Source: Pascua guehoae (lineage: Eukaryota; Basidiomycota; Tremellomycetes; Trichosporonales; Trichosporonaceae). From it: a DNA stretch of 64,000 bases. Positions 32,393 to 42,643 of the stretch are shown piece after piece. The stretch is taken from contig BCJX01000002.1 of assembly GCA_001600415.1 (NCBI GenBank), forward strand, positions 1,049,476 to 1,113,475, written 5' to 3'. Position 1 is the stretch's first letter, and each line of letters starts with the position of its first letter. A program made the position numbers and the translations under genes. The notes under the pieces are model-generated. The model was not told the DNA's origin, ran no database searches, and worked only from the letters and a program-made list of their open reading frames with translations.

Positions 32393-35300
32393 ATGACGGC
32401 GCTCGACATCATACACCTCGTGACGCCCGGGGTGCTATCGGTGCCGCTCCTGGCGCTCATCCCAGCGCCCCAGCCCCCACCGCCCCTCCCCGGCATCCGC
32501 GCCGTCACAGTCAAGACGGTCACGCCCCGCCGCGCATTCATCCTCGGCACGCTCGTGGCCCTCGCCGCGACGTGCGGGTTTGAAGCCCTCGTCCTCATTG
32601 CAGACCTCGTATCGTCCCCGCACCGCAGCCTCCCCGACGGCGACGAACAGGGGGTGCACTCGCGCCTCCACGTCGCGGCCGCGGCCGCACACGCCATCGG
32701 CGGCGTCGCCGTCTACTGCCTCGCGGCCATTCTCGCAGAGTGGCGCAAACGGTGGGCAAGTCGGGCCCTCATCGTCCTTGCTCTCCTCGCATGGGGTCTC
32801 GAGGTGCCAAATCTCGTCCTCTCTGCCATCCAGCTCGCCCACACGAGTAAGTCCCGTCCTTGTCCTCTGGCCTCTGTCCTCTGTCCTCTGTCCTCTGTCC
32901 TCTGTCCTCTGTCCTCTGTCCTCTGTCCTCTGTCCTCTGTCCTCTGTCCTCTGTCCTCTGTCCTCNNNNNNNNNNNNNNNNNNNNNNNNNNNNNNNNNNN
33001 NNNNNNNNNNNNNNNNNNNNCCTCTGTCCTCTGTCCTCTGTCCTCTGTCCTCTGTCCTCTGTCCTCTGTCCTCTGTCCTCTGTCCTCTGTCCTCTGTCCT
33101 CTGTCCTCTGTCCTCTGTGCTTCCTGTCGTCCTTGCCGTTGCCCTTGCCGCTGCCCTTGGCATTGGGCTTCTCCCCCTCCCCCTGGTCCGTTGCCACACG
33201 GCGCGGCCGTGGGCCCGGGCGTATCAAAAGTTTGCCACAAGTCAAGACACCAGTGTCACACCCCGTGCCGATGCGCTCCGAGTGCTCCAATACAAGGTCG
33301 CGCATGCGCGCAGTGACCCACTGCACGCAGGGTAGGGCAAAACTGTAACATGCCGCAGTGTAGAACGTGCACACCATGCACACTCTCCTGCGCGCATGTG
33401 CGCTTGGACATGGATTCGCGCATCACAGACCACACGGGGTGTGGGCCGTGGGTTGTGGGATGCGGCCATGTGGGTGTTGGAGGGGAGCATGTGCCAGTCT
33501 TGTGCCATCCCCAGGGAGCACTGGGGGTGTGACTGTGGCGTTGTGGCCTGCATCTCTCGATACAATGTGACCGTTAAGAAGGTCACAATGCCCGATTGCA
33601 CCGATGAGGCGTATGGAGGTGACCAGTGATGTGCCCGCGTAACCTTCGTCCCCGCTACGACGACCCGCGCACCGGCAACCCCCTCCCCACCCCTCGTGAC
33701 TAACAACCCAGCTGGCTCACATCACGTATTTGCCATTCTCGCCATCCCGCCCAGTGGACTGCGCATGCTCCTCCTCCCGATCCTCATCTTCCTCGTGTGC
33801 AAACCCGTTGTCCGCTTTGAGAACGCCACAGAGTCGACTCGCCTCCTGGAGGAAGCCCTCTCCGACGATGAGACGAGTGACGCCAACTTGGCCGTCGATG
33901 GCGCACCTGCCGTGGCCCAGCGCGCATACAGGACGTTTACCGAGAACGGGACGCCGTCGCACTCGTCGCTCCGCCCACCGTCGACGACCGGCATGGACAA
34001 CAGTGATGCCGAGGGCGGCGAGGGCAGCACTACCAAAATTAACATTCCCAAGAAACTGGGCCTGAAAAAGGAAGAGGTCAAGGGCCTGTCGTGGCGCGAA
34101 CTTCTTGGACGCCTTAACAAGCTCTGGCCTCACCTCTGGCCGTCGACCAGCATCAAGCTCCAGCTCAGTGTACTCATTTGCATCTTACTCATGCTCGCAC
34201 TCCGTGCCATCAACCCCTTCACCCCTCTGGCCCTCGGTGAACTCGTGGGCGCCCTCGAACACCCCACCACCGTCTCGCCATGGAAGCCGTTCTTTATCTG
34301 GATTGGCCTCCGCGCCGTGCAGACCACGGGCATCCTTGAGTTTGTCCACCGCATGTTCTGGCTCCCTGTTCAGCAATACACGGACCGCGAGATGCAGATG
34401 CTCTCGTTCAACCACCTCCTCGACCTCAGCCTCGCGTGGCACACAAAGCGCAATACTGGCGAGGCGCTTCGCATCATCGACCGCGGCTCTGCTATCAATA
34501 CCCTCTTTGAGGTCTTGCTCTTCAACGCTGTGCCTATTTTCATTGACATTTTCGTCGCCGTCGGCTTCTTCTACGTCCTCTACGGCCGCGGACTCATGAT
34601 GATCATGTTCCTCTTTATGGCCGCCTACCTCTCCGTCTCGATTGGTTTCACTGGCCACCGTACCCGGCTCCGCCGTGAAATGGCAGACCGCGATATCCGC
34701 CAGCGCGGCATTGCCAGCGATGTTCTCACAAACTGGGAAACCGTCAAGACGTTTGCGTAAGTGTTTGGAGGGGTATCATGACCACTGAGAAGTGTACTGA
34801 CACAGCTGCAGGAGTGAAGGCCGAGAGTCGGAACGCTTCCACGAGGCCGTCCTCCACATGCAAGAGGCCGAATGGCGGACGTCTCTGTGGTTCCGCCTTT
34901 TAAACCTGATCCAGGGAACCATTATCGCGCTCGGCACTCTTTGTGGCTGCTTTATTGTTGCCAACCAAGTCTTGCGCGGCGAGTTGCAGGTCAAGGAGTT
35001 TGTCGTCTTTGTGACCTATATCCAGCAACTCTACGCCCCACTCGACCGCCTCGGCATGCTGTACCGCCAGATCAACATGAACGCCACCGACGCCGAAAAG
35101 CTCTTCCAGCTCTTGTCGCAGCCGACCGAGATCAAGGACAAGGCGGGCGCCAAGGACCTCGTCATCACAGACGGCGTTGTCGAGTTTGACAATGTCCACT
35201 TTTCGTATGATGGTATCCGCCCCGCACTCCAGGGCGTCTCGTTCCGTCTCGGCAAGGGCCAGAAACTCGCCCTCGTCGGCGAGTCGGGCTCGGGCAAGTC

Positions 35301-37677
35301 GACCATCCTGCGTCTCCTGTTCCGCTTCTACGACATTGATTCGGGCCACATTTACATTGATGGCCAGGACATTACACAGGTCACTCAGAGGTCGCTCCGC
35401 CAGGCCATTGGCATTGTGCCACAGGACAGTGTGCTGTGGAATGACACCATTGGCAGCAACCTCGCCTATGCCAACCCAGACGCCGACGACGACGAGGTCA
35501 TCTCCGCCGCCAAGATGGCCAGGCTGCACGACCGCATCATGTCCTTCCCCGAGGGTTACGGAACCGTCGTTGGCGAGCGCGGCCTCCGTCTCTCGGGCGG
35601 TGAAAAGCAGCGCGTCTCGCTGGCTCGCATGTTCCTCAAGTCTCCTGCCATCCTTGTCCTCGACGAGGCAACGTCGGCCCTCGACACTGAGACGGAGCGT
35701 GAGATCCAGGCCGGCCTCGAAGTCTTGTCCAAGAACCGCTCGTCCCTCTCCATTGCCCACCGCCTCTCGACCATTGTCAACTCGGACCAGATTGTCGTCC
35801 TCAAGGAGGGCAAGGTGCTCGAGTGCGGATCGTACAGGCATCTCCTGGACGTAAACGGCGCCTTTGCGAGAATGTACGTCGGCTGTGTTTTCGCATTGTC
35901 CTCGAGCTGACATGCCAGGTGGAAGAAGCAGATTTCCAAGACAGACGAGCCTGACGTAAGCAAGCATCCAAGCACATTACTCCCAAGCTCCCCAAGCCCA
36001 ACTTCCTACAACCCCAAGTCACCTCCAAGCCCCGAGTCTCCCCCAAGCCCCAAGTTTTCCTCTGCCCCCCTTGTAGTCGACACGGCCCAGCTCTCTCAAA
36101 CTGACGAGACAGAAGGAGACGGATTCTACATCCAAAGCCCAGTAAGCACTGTGCCAGAGGTCGACGAGCCATCTGTCGCCTCGTCACCTACCGAGAGCCG
36201 CAAGCACACCGAGCATGGAGAGGACTGGGAAGACCACCCGACCCCAGTGGCATCGTACTCTCGGTTGATTGATTTCGACGAGCCGCCTACGCCGACTCCG
36301 GTCGCGGCTTCATCTGCACCGCCGCCGCCGCCGCCTGTATCATTCGTGCCTCTCGAACCAACACCAACCTCTCCCGCAGTGTCTACTTCTCGCATCACTA
36401 CCACATCCTTTACCACTTTCCACAGTGCGGACCAAGGCTCGTCTCCAACGGACACGTTCCGTACTCTACCTGCACCGTCAACGGCCGGCCCCAGTTCGCC
36501 GATTGTCGAACCACTGGTCACCCAGCCGCCCATTGTTGCTCAACCGCCGGTTGCTCAGCCGCCGGTCGCTCAGCTGGAGGTCGCCACACCAGTGGCTTCT
36601 GCCGCACCCGCCGAGCAGCAGAACGATTACACCGACTCGCCCGTTAGCCTGACTCCCACCGCTACCCAGTCGCCTGTTTCTGAACTTCCCGTAACCCAAG
36701 AACTCATTTCCCAAGAACCCGCAACCCAAGAACCCATTTCCCAAGTCCCCCAAGTTTCCCAAGCACCCGTTACCAAGCCTTCAGTTGCAATGCCACAAGT
36801 AGCACAAGCACCCGTTATCCAGACGCCGGCCGCAGAACATCCAGTCATCGAGCGCCCCAGACGTACCTCTAGCATCGCTGCGCGTAGTACCCCGCCCACC
36901 CCAGCGCGTGCATTCCCCAGTGCCTTTGGTATGCCCGATGTCTTAGTCCGTGCCGATGGCGCTGGTGCTGGCGCTGCCCCCGCCCGCCCTCGCTCGTTCC
37001 CCACTGCCTTCCCCGACCTGCCTGCAGAGCCCACGTTTGTCCCTCTCGCCGATCCCGAATCTGAGCCTGAGCCGCCCGCTGCAGCAGCAAAGAGCGTGTC
37101 CGAGTCGAGTGCAGAACCTGCAAAGAAGTTCTCGGCGCCAGCTGCAGAGGGTGTCCGGACGCGTGCGCTAGCGTTCCCTGGCGATGCTTCGCCAGACGTG
37201 TCGTTTGTCCCCCTCGCCGACCCAGATGCCGACACCCCAGCCTCCTCCCCCTCCAAGTCCATCCCTGCTGCCGGTGACTCTCCTCCCAAGTCGGGCAGCG
37301 AGGCAGCCACCTCACCTCCCACCGGGGACACCGAGCCCGCCGAGCCAGTCAAGAAGCGCAAGCGCCTCCAGTCGTTCCAGAAACTCATGCGCCGCATGAG
37401 CGACATTGCAGACGTAAAGGATGGCCGCATGAGCCGCGGCGGCAGTGACGGCGGCATGTCGCGCGAGCCCCGTGTTGAGCGTGAGACTGGGCGCGACAGC
37501 CCGGCCTCGATGACACTCCTGCCCGCGGGCGTGAGTGCGCTCCGCGAGAACCGCCGCTCGAGCGATGGCGACAGCGGGGCGAGCGGGAGCAGCAAGCGCG
37601 CGGACCGCGCCTCGGATCGCTCCGACAGCCTGCGCAAGACGCTCAGGAAGAAGAAGCGCCATTCGGTCGGGCCGTAG
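32393..37677 (+). CDS. HMT1: Hmt1/ABCB6-type half ABC transporter with long disordered tail
   Basis: Exons 32393-32846, 33712-34756, 34812-35873 and 35919-37677 give 1439 residues. The family consists of half-size exporters, in S. pombe vacuolar and loading phytochelatin or glutathione conjugates for heavy-metal tolerance. Five N-terminal hydrophobic segments precede the six-helix ABC membrane domain. In the nucleotide-binding domain, Walker A GESGSGKST is near residue 655, the signature LSGGEKQR near 760, Walker B ILVLDEATSALD near 780 and the His loop SIAHRLSTI near 813. After MWKKQISKTDEPD the frame continues for about 570 Pro/Ser/Val-rich residues, which family members lack. A GTAAGC donor at 35956 and an acceptor ending at 36112 would instead splice to a stop at 36143-36145, giving 876 residues, the normal family length. 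Intron 1 (865 nt with a gap) holds a 7-bp repeat array. Confidence 0.87.
32868..33118 (+). repeat. 7-bp tandem array (CTGTCCT) in HMT1 intron 1, with gap
   Basis: At least 27 near-perfect copies of CTGTCCT surround a 55-N gap (32966-33020), so the real number is unknown. It begins some 20 bases after the splice donor. It is purely intronic: the frames through it (SSVLCPL on plus, TEDRGQR on minus) are repeat artefacts. Confidence 0.9.
36643..37260 (+). repeat. Internal protein repeats in the HMT1 tail
   Basis: The tail contains two kinds of repeat. One is a run of short units of the type QEPATQEPISQ, with P-V-x-Q phrases before and after. The other is longer motif pairs: FVPLADPESEPE at ~37038 and FVPLADPDADTP at ~37203, each preceded by a variant of R-x-FP-x-x-F/A. 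They suggest expansion by duplication within a disordered region. Confidence 0.6.
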
Positions 37678-39011
37678 GCGGTGCGCATCGAGCGCATCCA
37701 GTGTGCATAGTGCGCACAGTGCCAGTGGTTACTGGTCAGACCCCGCCAGAGTGGACAGCCTGTGGCCGTGATGATCTGCCCTACTCTAGGTCAGTTGACA
37801 CCGGCTTGACTAGACACCCGCTCGACTAGCTACTAACGACCAGGTCTTTATGCTACCACCTCGCATTATTTCCAACCTTCGTTATCAATCTTTTACAAGG
37901 CGGTGGGTATCCAGTGTCCCAACCCGCTCGCGACCCCCGCCGCACTTTGCCTTTCCTTGTCCCCTTTCCCGACCGTTATCCCCCTTTTTCCAACAATTCA
38001 ACAATTTCTTGTCGACGATTACGATCCCCCCCCTATTCAAGCCCCACCCCAACCCTCCGCCCTTGCGAAATTTCCGAACCTCTCCCAACCTCGAACCCCA
38101 CGCCCATTCTCATGCCTCACGACCAAACGACCCACGACCCACGACCCCACGACTGCGACCCTCGTAACGATTGCCCGTCGCGCACTCGCCTTCTCGCCGC
38201 CGTGCTGCGTGTGCCTTGCCTGTCTGTGCCTCATGTTGACTGTAGAATATCCCATACACGAGGATTGTGGGCAGATGCAGCTGCATGTCGAGTGCGGGTG
38301 GTTCGTGGTGGGAGGCTGGGTGAGATGGTGGAAGAGTGAAGCAATTAGAAATACGAGGTGGCTGCGTCTGACGGCCCTTCCAACTAGACGTGCGCAACCC
38401 CCTCGTGCCCTCCTGACCAACCTGCTTCAGAAACCCCATGTCCACCACGGTCAACGTCACAAGAGCACGTCAAGTGTATACACTAAGGTGATCAACCATG
38501 GCCCGAGCGGTATCAAGGGCCACCCTGGGCCGTGTCGTACCTGATATTCGGGGTCACCGTGGCCGTTGCACGTGCACGGCGGCGCAGTCCACGAGCGCTC
38601 GAGCTTGGGTATCGTGGGCCCCGAACGTTGGGCTGGGGGGATCAGAGGGGGGGGTATGGGTATGGCTAATGAGGCGGATTCCCGCCGTGTCCTGTGGAGA
38701 GAACGGCGGGGGGTTGGAGGTCGGAGGTTGGTTCTCGAGGGGCCACGGGGGTGCACAAGGGTGCTTTGACACGGCCCGATGGGGTGGGTTCAAACAGCTC
38801 GTGGATGCCCCAGTGCAACTGGTAGCATACCATGTTCGAAACGATGTGGCATCAGAGGCCTGCAGCCACAGTCACGTCCAAGTGCTTGTGCACAATGCAA
38901 GTCATGTACTCCTGTATCCCCTCTACGGCATCTACCACGGCACAAAACGCCCACCGACGCGCGCCGACCCTCACGCCCGTCCACTCGCGCTCACACTCGC
39001 ACGCTCACGCG
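37678..39011. other. Convergent intergenic region
   Basis: Between the HMT1 (+) and HIT hydrolase (-) 3' ends. A C/T-rich block lies at about 37930-38150. No supported gene. Confidence 0.55.
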
Positions 39012-40441
39012 TCACGCGTCCCGTGTCCCACGCACACCAGCCTCGCTCAACAGGCCGGCAAGCCACGACGCCTCAACCTCCATCTCGTCCATCGAGCGCG
39101 GCTTGCGGTCCTCGTCCCTGGGAACCTGCCATCCCTCCACGGTCCGGCGGCAGGCGCGTTCTCGTTCCCGCAGCGCGTCGTCGAGGTCGAGGTTGCGGTC
39201 GGGCGTGGGCGGGTCTGTCGCGCCATTGGGTGTTTGTGTCATGCCATTTATCCCTGCACCCAGTCCAGAAACTGCCCCGTTGGCAACACCGTTGGAAACG
39301 CCGGGGACACTCGCGTCGACGCCCCGCTCGAGCTCGTCGGAGCGGCGCATGTCCGACTGCAGGTCGCGCTCGTGCCGCTCCAGGGCGGGGTAGACCTTGT
39401 CTGGCTCACCGCCAAAGTCTGTGCGGAGGCGGGGGATGATGTGGACGTGCACGTGGGGGACGGATTGGCCGGCGGCGATGCCGTCCTGGGGGTTAGTCGG
39501 GTACTGGGGGTGGGGGATAAGATGGGAGGTAGGGAGGGAGGGTTATGGGGGTTGGTGAGGGCAAGGAGGGTTCGGCGGTATGGGCGGGGAGAGGAAGGGA
39601 CGTGTGTGAATGCCAAAGTGAGGAAGGAACCTGGAATAGAGCGCGGAGAGTGTGGAGAGTGTAGAGAGTGTGGACAGTGTGGAGAGCGTGGGGAACGCGG
39701 AGAGCGTGGGGAGCGCGGAGAGCGTGGAGGGTCGCCAGAGGAGAGGGTCGCCAGAGGAGAGGGTCGCCAGAGGAGAGGGTCGCCAGAGGAGAGGGTCGCC
39801 AGAGGAGAGGGTCGCCAGAGGAGAGGATCGCCAGAGGAGAGGGTCGCCAGAGGAGAGGGTCGCCAGAGGAGAGGGTCGCCAGAAAAGCTTATTAGGTATC
39901 GGGGGAACGACAGAGCAAGGAACACGAGGGGAATACGAGCTGAAGAACAAGTGCGAGAACTGCAGCTCACCTGCAAGGAAACATTCAATGCCTCTGCATT
40001 GTACGCCCGCTCAATGACGCGCCCCACACGCTGGACGCTGAGGAAGAGATCCGACACCTCGCGCGGCTCGAGGTCGGCAAGCCGCGGGACGACGCGTTTC
40101 GAAATGATTAGGACGTCTGGAGGAGGAGCAGGGCGAGGGGGGGCGACGACGTCATTGAATGTGAGTCGGGTGGTTCGGGGGAAGAGTTAGAGTGTTCACA
40201 CGTCGCGGAGTCACAGAGCAGCGTTAGCATGCATGGCCGGGCGGTACGACGTCCACAGTGAGACGTGCGGTGTGCGTCGGAGTCTCCGGTGTTGTACTTA
40301 CGGCCAGGCCGCAATGGCTTGAGGTTTACGATACCCAGGCTCGACGCGCTCTCAAAGAAGACTGACATGAGCTAGAGACGAACACGGCAGCTCACCTTGT
40401 CGGGACACGTCAAAGACGGAGAAGAGGCGCGGGTGGGGCAT
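39012..40441 (-). CDS. HNT2: Fhit-type HIT hydrolase (diadenosine polyphosphate hydrolase)
   Basis: Four exons on the minus strand, 40441-40396, 40361-40302, 40116-39971 and 39485-39012, giving 241 residues. The family cleaves Ap3A/Ap4A. The N-terminus LFSVFDVSRQVFFES and IVNLKPLRPGHVLI align with Fhit, followed by RVVPRLADLEPREVSDLF. The histidine triad PHVHVHIIPR has His95, His97 and His99 as catalytic and binding residues. After KVYPALERHERDLQSD comes a Gly/Asn-rich linker and a basic-acidic tail, making it longer than human FHIT (~147) but similar to fungal Hnt2 proteins (~210-240). Introns 1 and 2 are 34 and 185 nt; intron 3 (39486-39970, 485 nt) carries a 16-bp minisatellite. Phases are consistent throughout. 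Confidence 0.92.
39734..39877. repeat. 16-bp minisatellite in the HIT hydrolase intron 3
   Basis: Nine tandem copies of GCCAGAGGAGAGGGTC, one with a G-to-A change, followed by a partial copy. A looser GAGAGYGTGG-type array borders it (about 39640-39733). Both sit inside the third intron. Confidence 0.92.
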
Positions 40442-41142
40442 TTCTACGTGTCTATGCTGGTAGGAGTGGGTATCGAGGTCTAGTCTATGAGTATCGATGG
40501 TGTCTAGTTGAGAAGTGGATAGTGCTGGGAAGCACAGGTACAGATAGCCGTGTCTGAACCGAGGAACCCAATGAGCCCACAAGTGGAGGCATAATGATCG
40601 GCGCCCTGCAACCGTCGCATGGCTCGGCGGGTGGGGTGGGCCAGCCGGAAGCAGATTCGGCAAAACGGGAGAACTGTGCGGTGGTTTATTATTGTTCCTT
40701 CCTTCACCGCTGGGTGGGTGGCGACTGGCAACTACTGTACAGTATGGTGTGTGACTGACTGTTTGACGGTTTCGGCATCATTCGGCATCATTCTTGTCAT
40801 GGGTCACTGTAGTAGCACGCTTTCCATTCCTCGTACTGGCATGTTTTGCTAGTTGCGGCGTGGATGGCTTGGATTGCTTGCTTGGCGCTAGTCTAGTCAA
40901 GACAAAACTTGTTCCATCCCTTGCCTCCCTTTGACTCCTTCCTCATCTCTCCATCTCACCCTTCTTCCCTTCCCCATTCTCCGTTCTCTGTTTACCCTTC
41001 ACCATCCCCATCTACCATCTCCGTCGCCGTATCGTTCTCTGTATCACCACATCACATCAGCCTCCATCCCCGTGCCGTGCCGCAGGCACACCCCCGCCGG
41101 CCCCCTCCTTTGCCACCACCACCAAACACCAAACACCAACCA
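40442..41142. other. Divergent intergenic region
   Basis: Upstream sequence of the HIT hydrolase (-) and the unknown gene at 41143 (+). The last ~220 bases are C/T-rich leader with a repeated ACACCAAAC just before the ATG. No other element seen. Confidence 0.55.
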
Positions 41143-42445
41143 ATGCTCACCTACTCGTCCTCGGAGCGCGGCACCGACTCGCTCTCGCTCTCACCAGGCC
41201 TCGAGCTCGTGTCCCCGCCGACCCCGTCGGACCTGTCCGTCGTCTCGGCGCTGGACGCCGACGACTCGCTGCTCGACTCGTTTTGAGACGCTCTCCCTGT
41301 CGTCGTCGGGGGCGTCGGGGGCGTCGGGACCAGTCTCGGTGTCAGATTCCGACTATGAGATTATCGTCATGCCGCATGCGGCACAGCCCGCGGCGGAGAC
41401 TGAGGGGATGCACCAGGACGACGAGGGATCAACAGCCAGTGCTCCCGAGGCAATCCGGGCGGTTACCCCTGTGCCCAGCGGATCACGCAGGCGCCGCCGT
41501 CCCCACCGTCGTCGTCGTCGCCGGCGCGTCGCGTCTGAGAACGAGGCGGTGCCGAGCACTCTGGCCGGGTATGCGCCCAGTGAGGGGACGGAGCGGGCGT
41601 CGGAGTCGCACAGCGTCATCAGTGCTTCGGACGCGCGCTCGTCGATTGATAGGTGGGTATCGCAGTCGTTGGTAGTATATCGCTCGACACAAACACTGGT
41701 GACAGCATAGTTGGCATATCCCACGCCCTTAGCCAAAGCTCACTTCCTTCCTCGGTCACCCCGGTCCTTCCCTCCGCACCCTGCTGACAGCAGCTTCTTC
41801 TCCGAACCAGACTCGTTCATGAGCGAGCGCGCCAACAAGCTCCGCCTATGGCAGGCGCTCTGCATCGAGGTGAGTACACCCCTCCCCAATCCACCCTCCC
41901 TGACGCCGCAGCTCGGCCTGGTCGACCTCGAAGACGTGCCCACACTCCCCGACCTCCCAGGCCGCCTGTCCCCCTCAACCACGCCCTCTTCCCACAGCTC
42001 GAGCCCCGACTGGGCCCACTCGTCGTCATCGCCCACATCCTCGACCACATCCGACTACTCGGACTCGCGCACACCCACACCCACGCCATCGACGCCCAGC
42101 ACCTACACTCCACTCCCGCAGTCGCTCACAGCCGCGCGCCGCCTGCTCAAGGACCGCGCGCACGTCAGCATCGTCGACTACCTCGCTGCCCGTCAGGATC
42201 CCACGCGCCGCGGTGGCGACACTGCAGGCGTGTACGCCGACCTCGTACTCCCGAGCAAGAGTAAGCTCATGCGCGAGGTCCGGCGCGAGCGCAAGTATGC
42301 ACGCCTCGACGATGCAAAGGCCGAGTGGCTCGAGCCGCTCCTCAAGGACTTTGGCTTCAAGCATGCCCGCGAGCCCCGCGAGCCCGTGATACGCGCTAGA
42401 ACAGCGACCGCTTGCAAAACTCTCAGCATGAGCGGCGCTATCTAG
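41143..42445 (+). CDS. Uncharacterised basidiomycete protein, apparent +1 frameshift in exon 1
   Basis: Exons 41143-41652, 41791-41869 and 41912-42445. From the ATG the frame reads MLTYSSSERGTDSLSLSPG through DDSLLDSF and hits TGA at 41284-41286. In the next frame coding continues at the same point as ETLSLSSSGASG...SDSDYEIIVMP, so reading three instead of four T at 41281-41284 restores one product of about 373 residues. The N-terminal part is Ser/Asp-rich, then Arg-rich (RRRRRPHRRRRRRR, nuclear-signal-like). Exons 2-3 carry the more conserved-looking core: MSERANKLRLWQALCIELGL, then PLPQSLTAARRLLKDRAHVSIVDYLAAR and PSKSKLMREVRRERKYARLD. No named family recognised. The frameshift may be a sequence error, a young mutation or programmed. 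Confidence 0.68.
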
Positions 42446-42643
42446 AAGAAACAAGCCGCGGGGATCGCTGGTGCGACCTGCCGATGCCGCCGTGGTCACG
42501 CCCCCATCTGTACTGTTCATGTTTTCGACCTGCCTACCTGCCCGTTGTCCATCATTTGCCATGTCCCCATCCCCAACCCAACCTCACGTTGTTTTTATTC
42601 CGTGCTGAGATGTATGTGCATGCCAATGGTACGGTGTCTATCC

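Noticed and set aside
32435..33383. TEDRGQR or SSVLCPL repeat proteins around 33 kb
   Set aside because: Translations of the CTGTCCT array and the N gap in HMT1 intron 1.
39734..39877. CRISPR-like array of 16-bp repeats
   Set aside because: Units are directly adjacent with no spacers, in a eukaryotic intron. It is a minisatellite.
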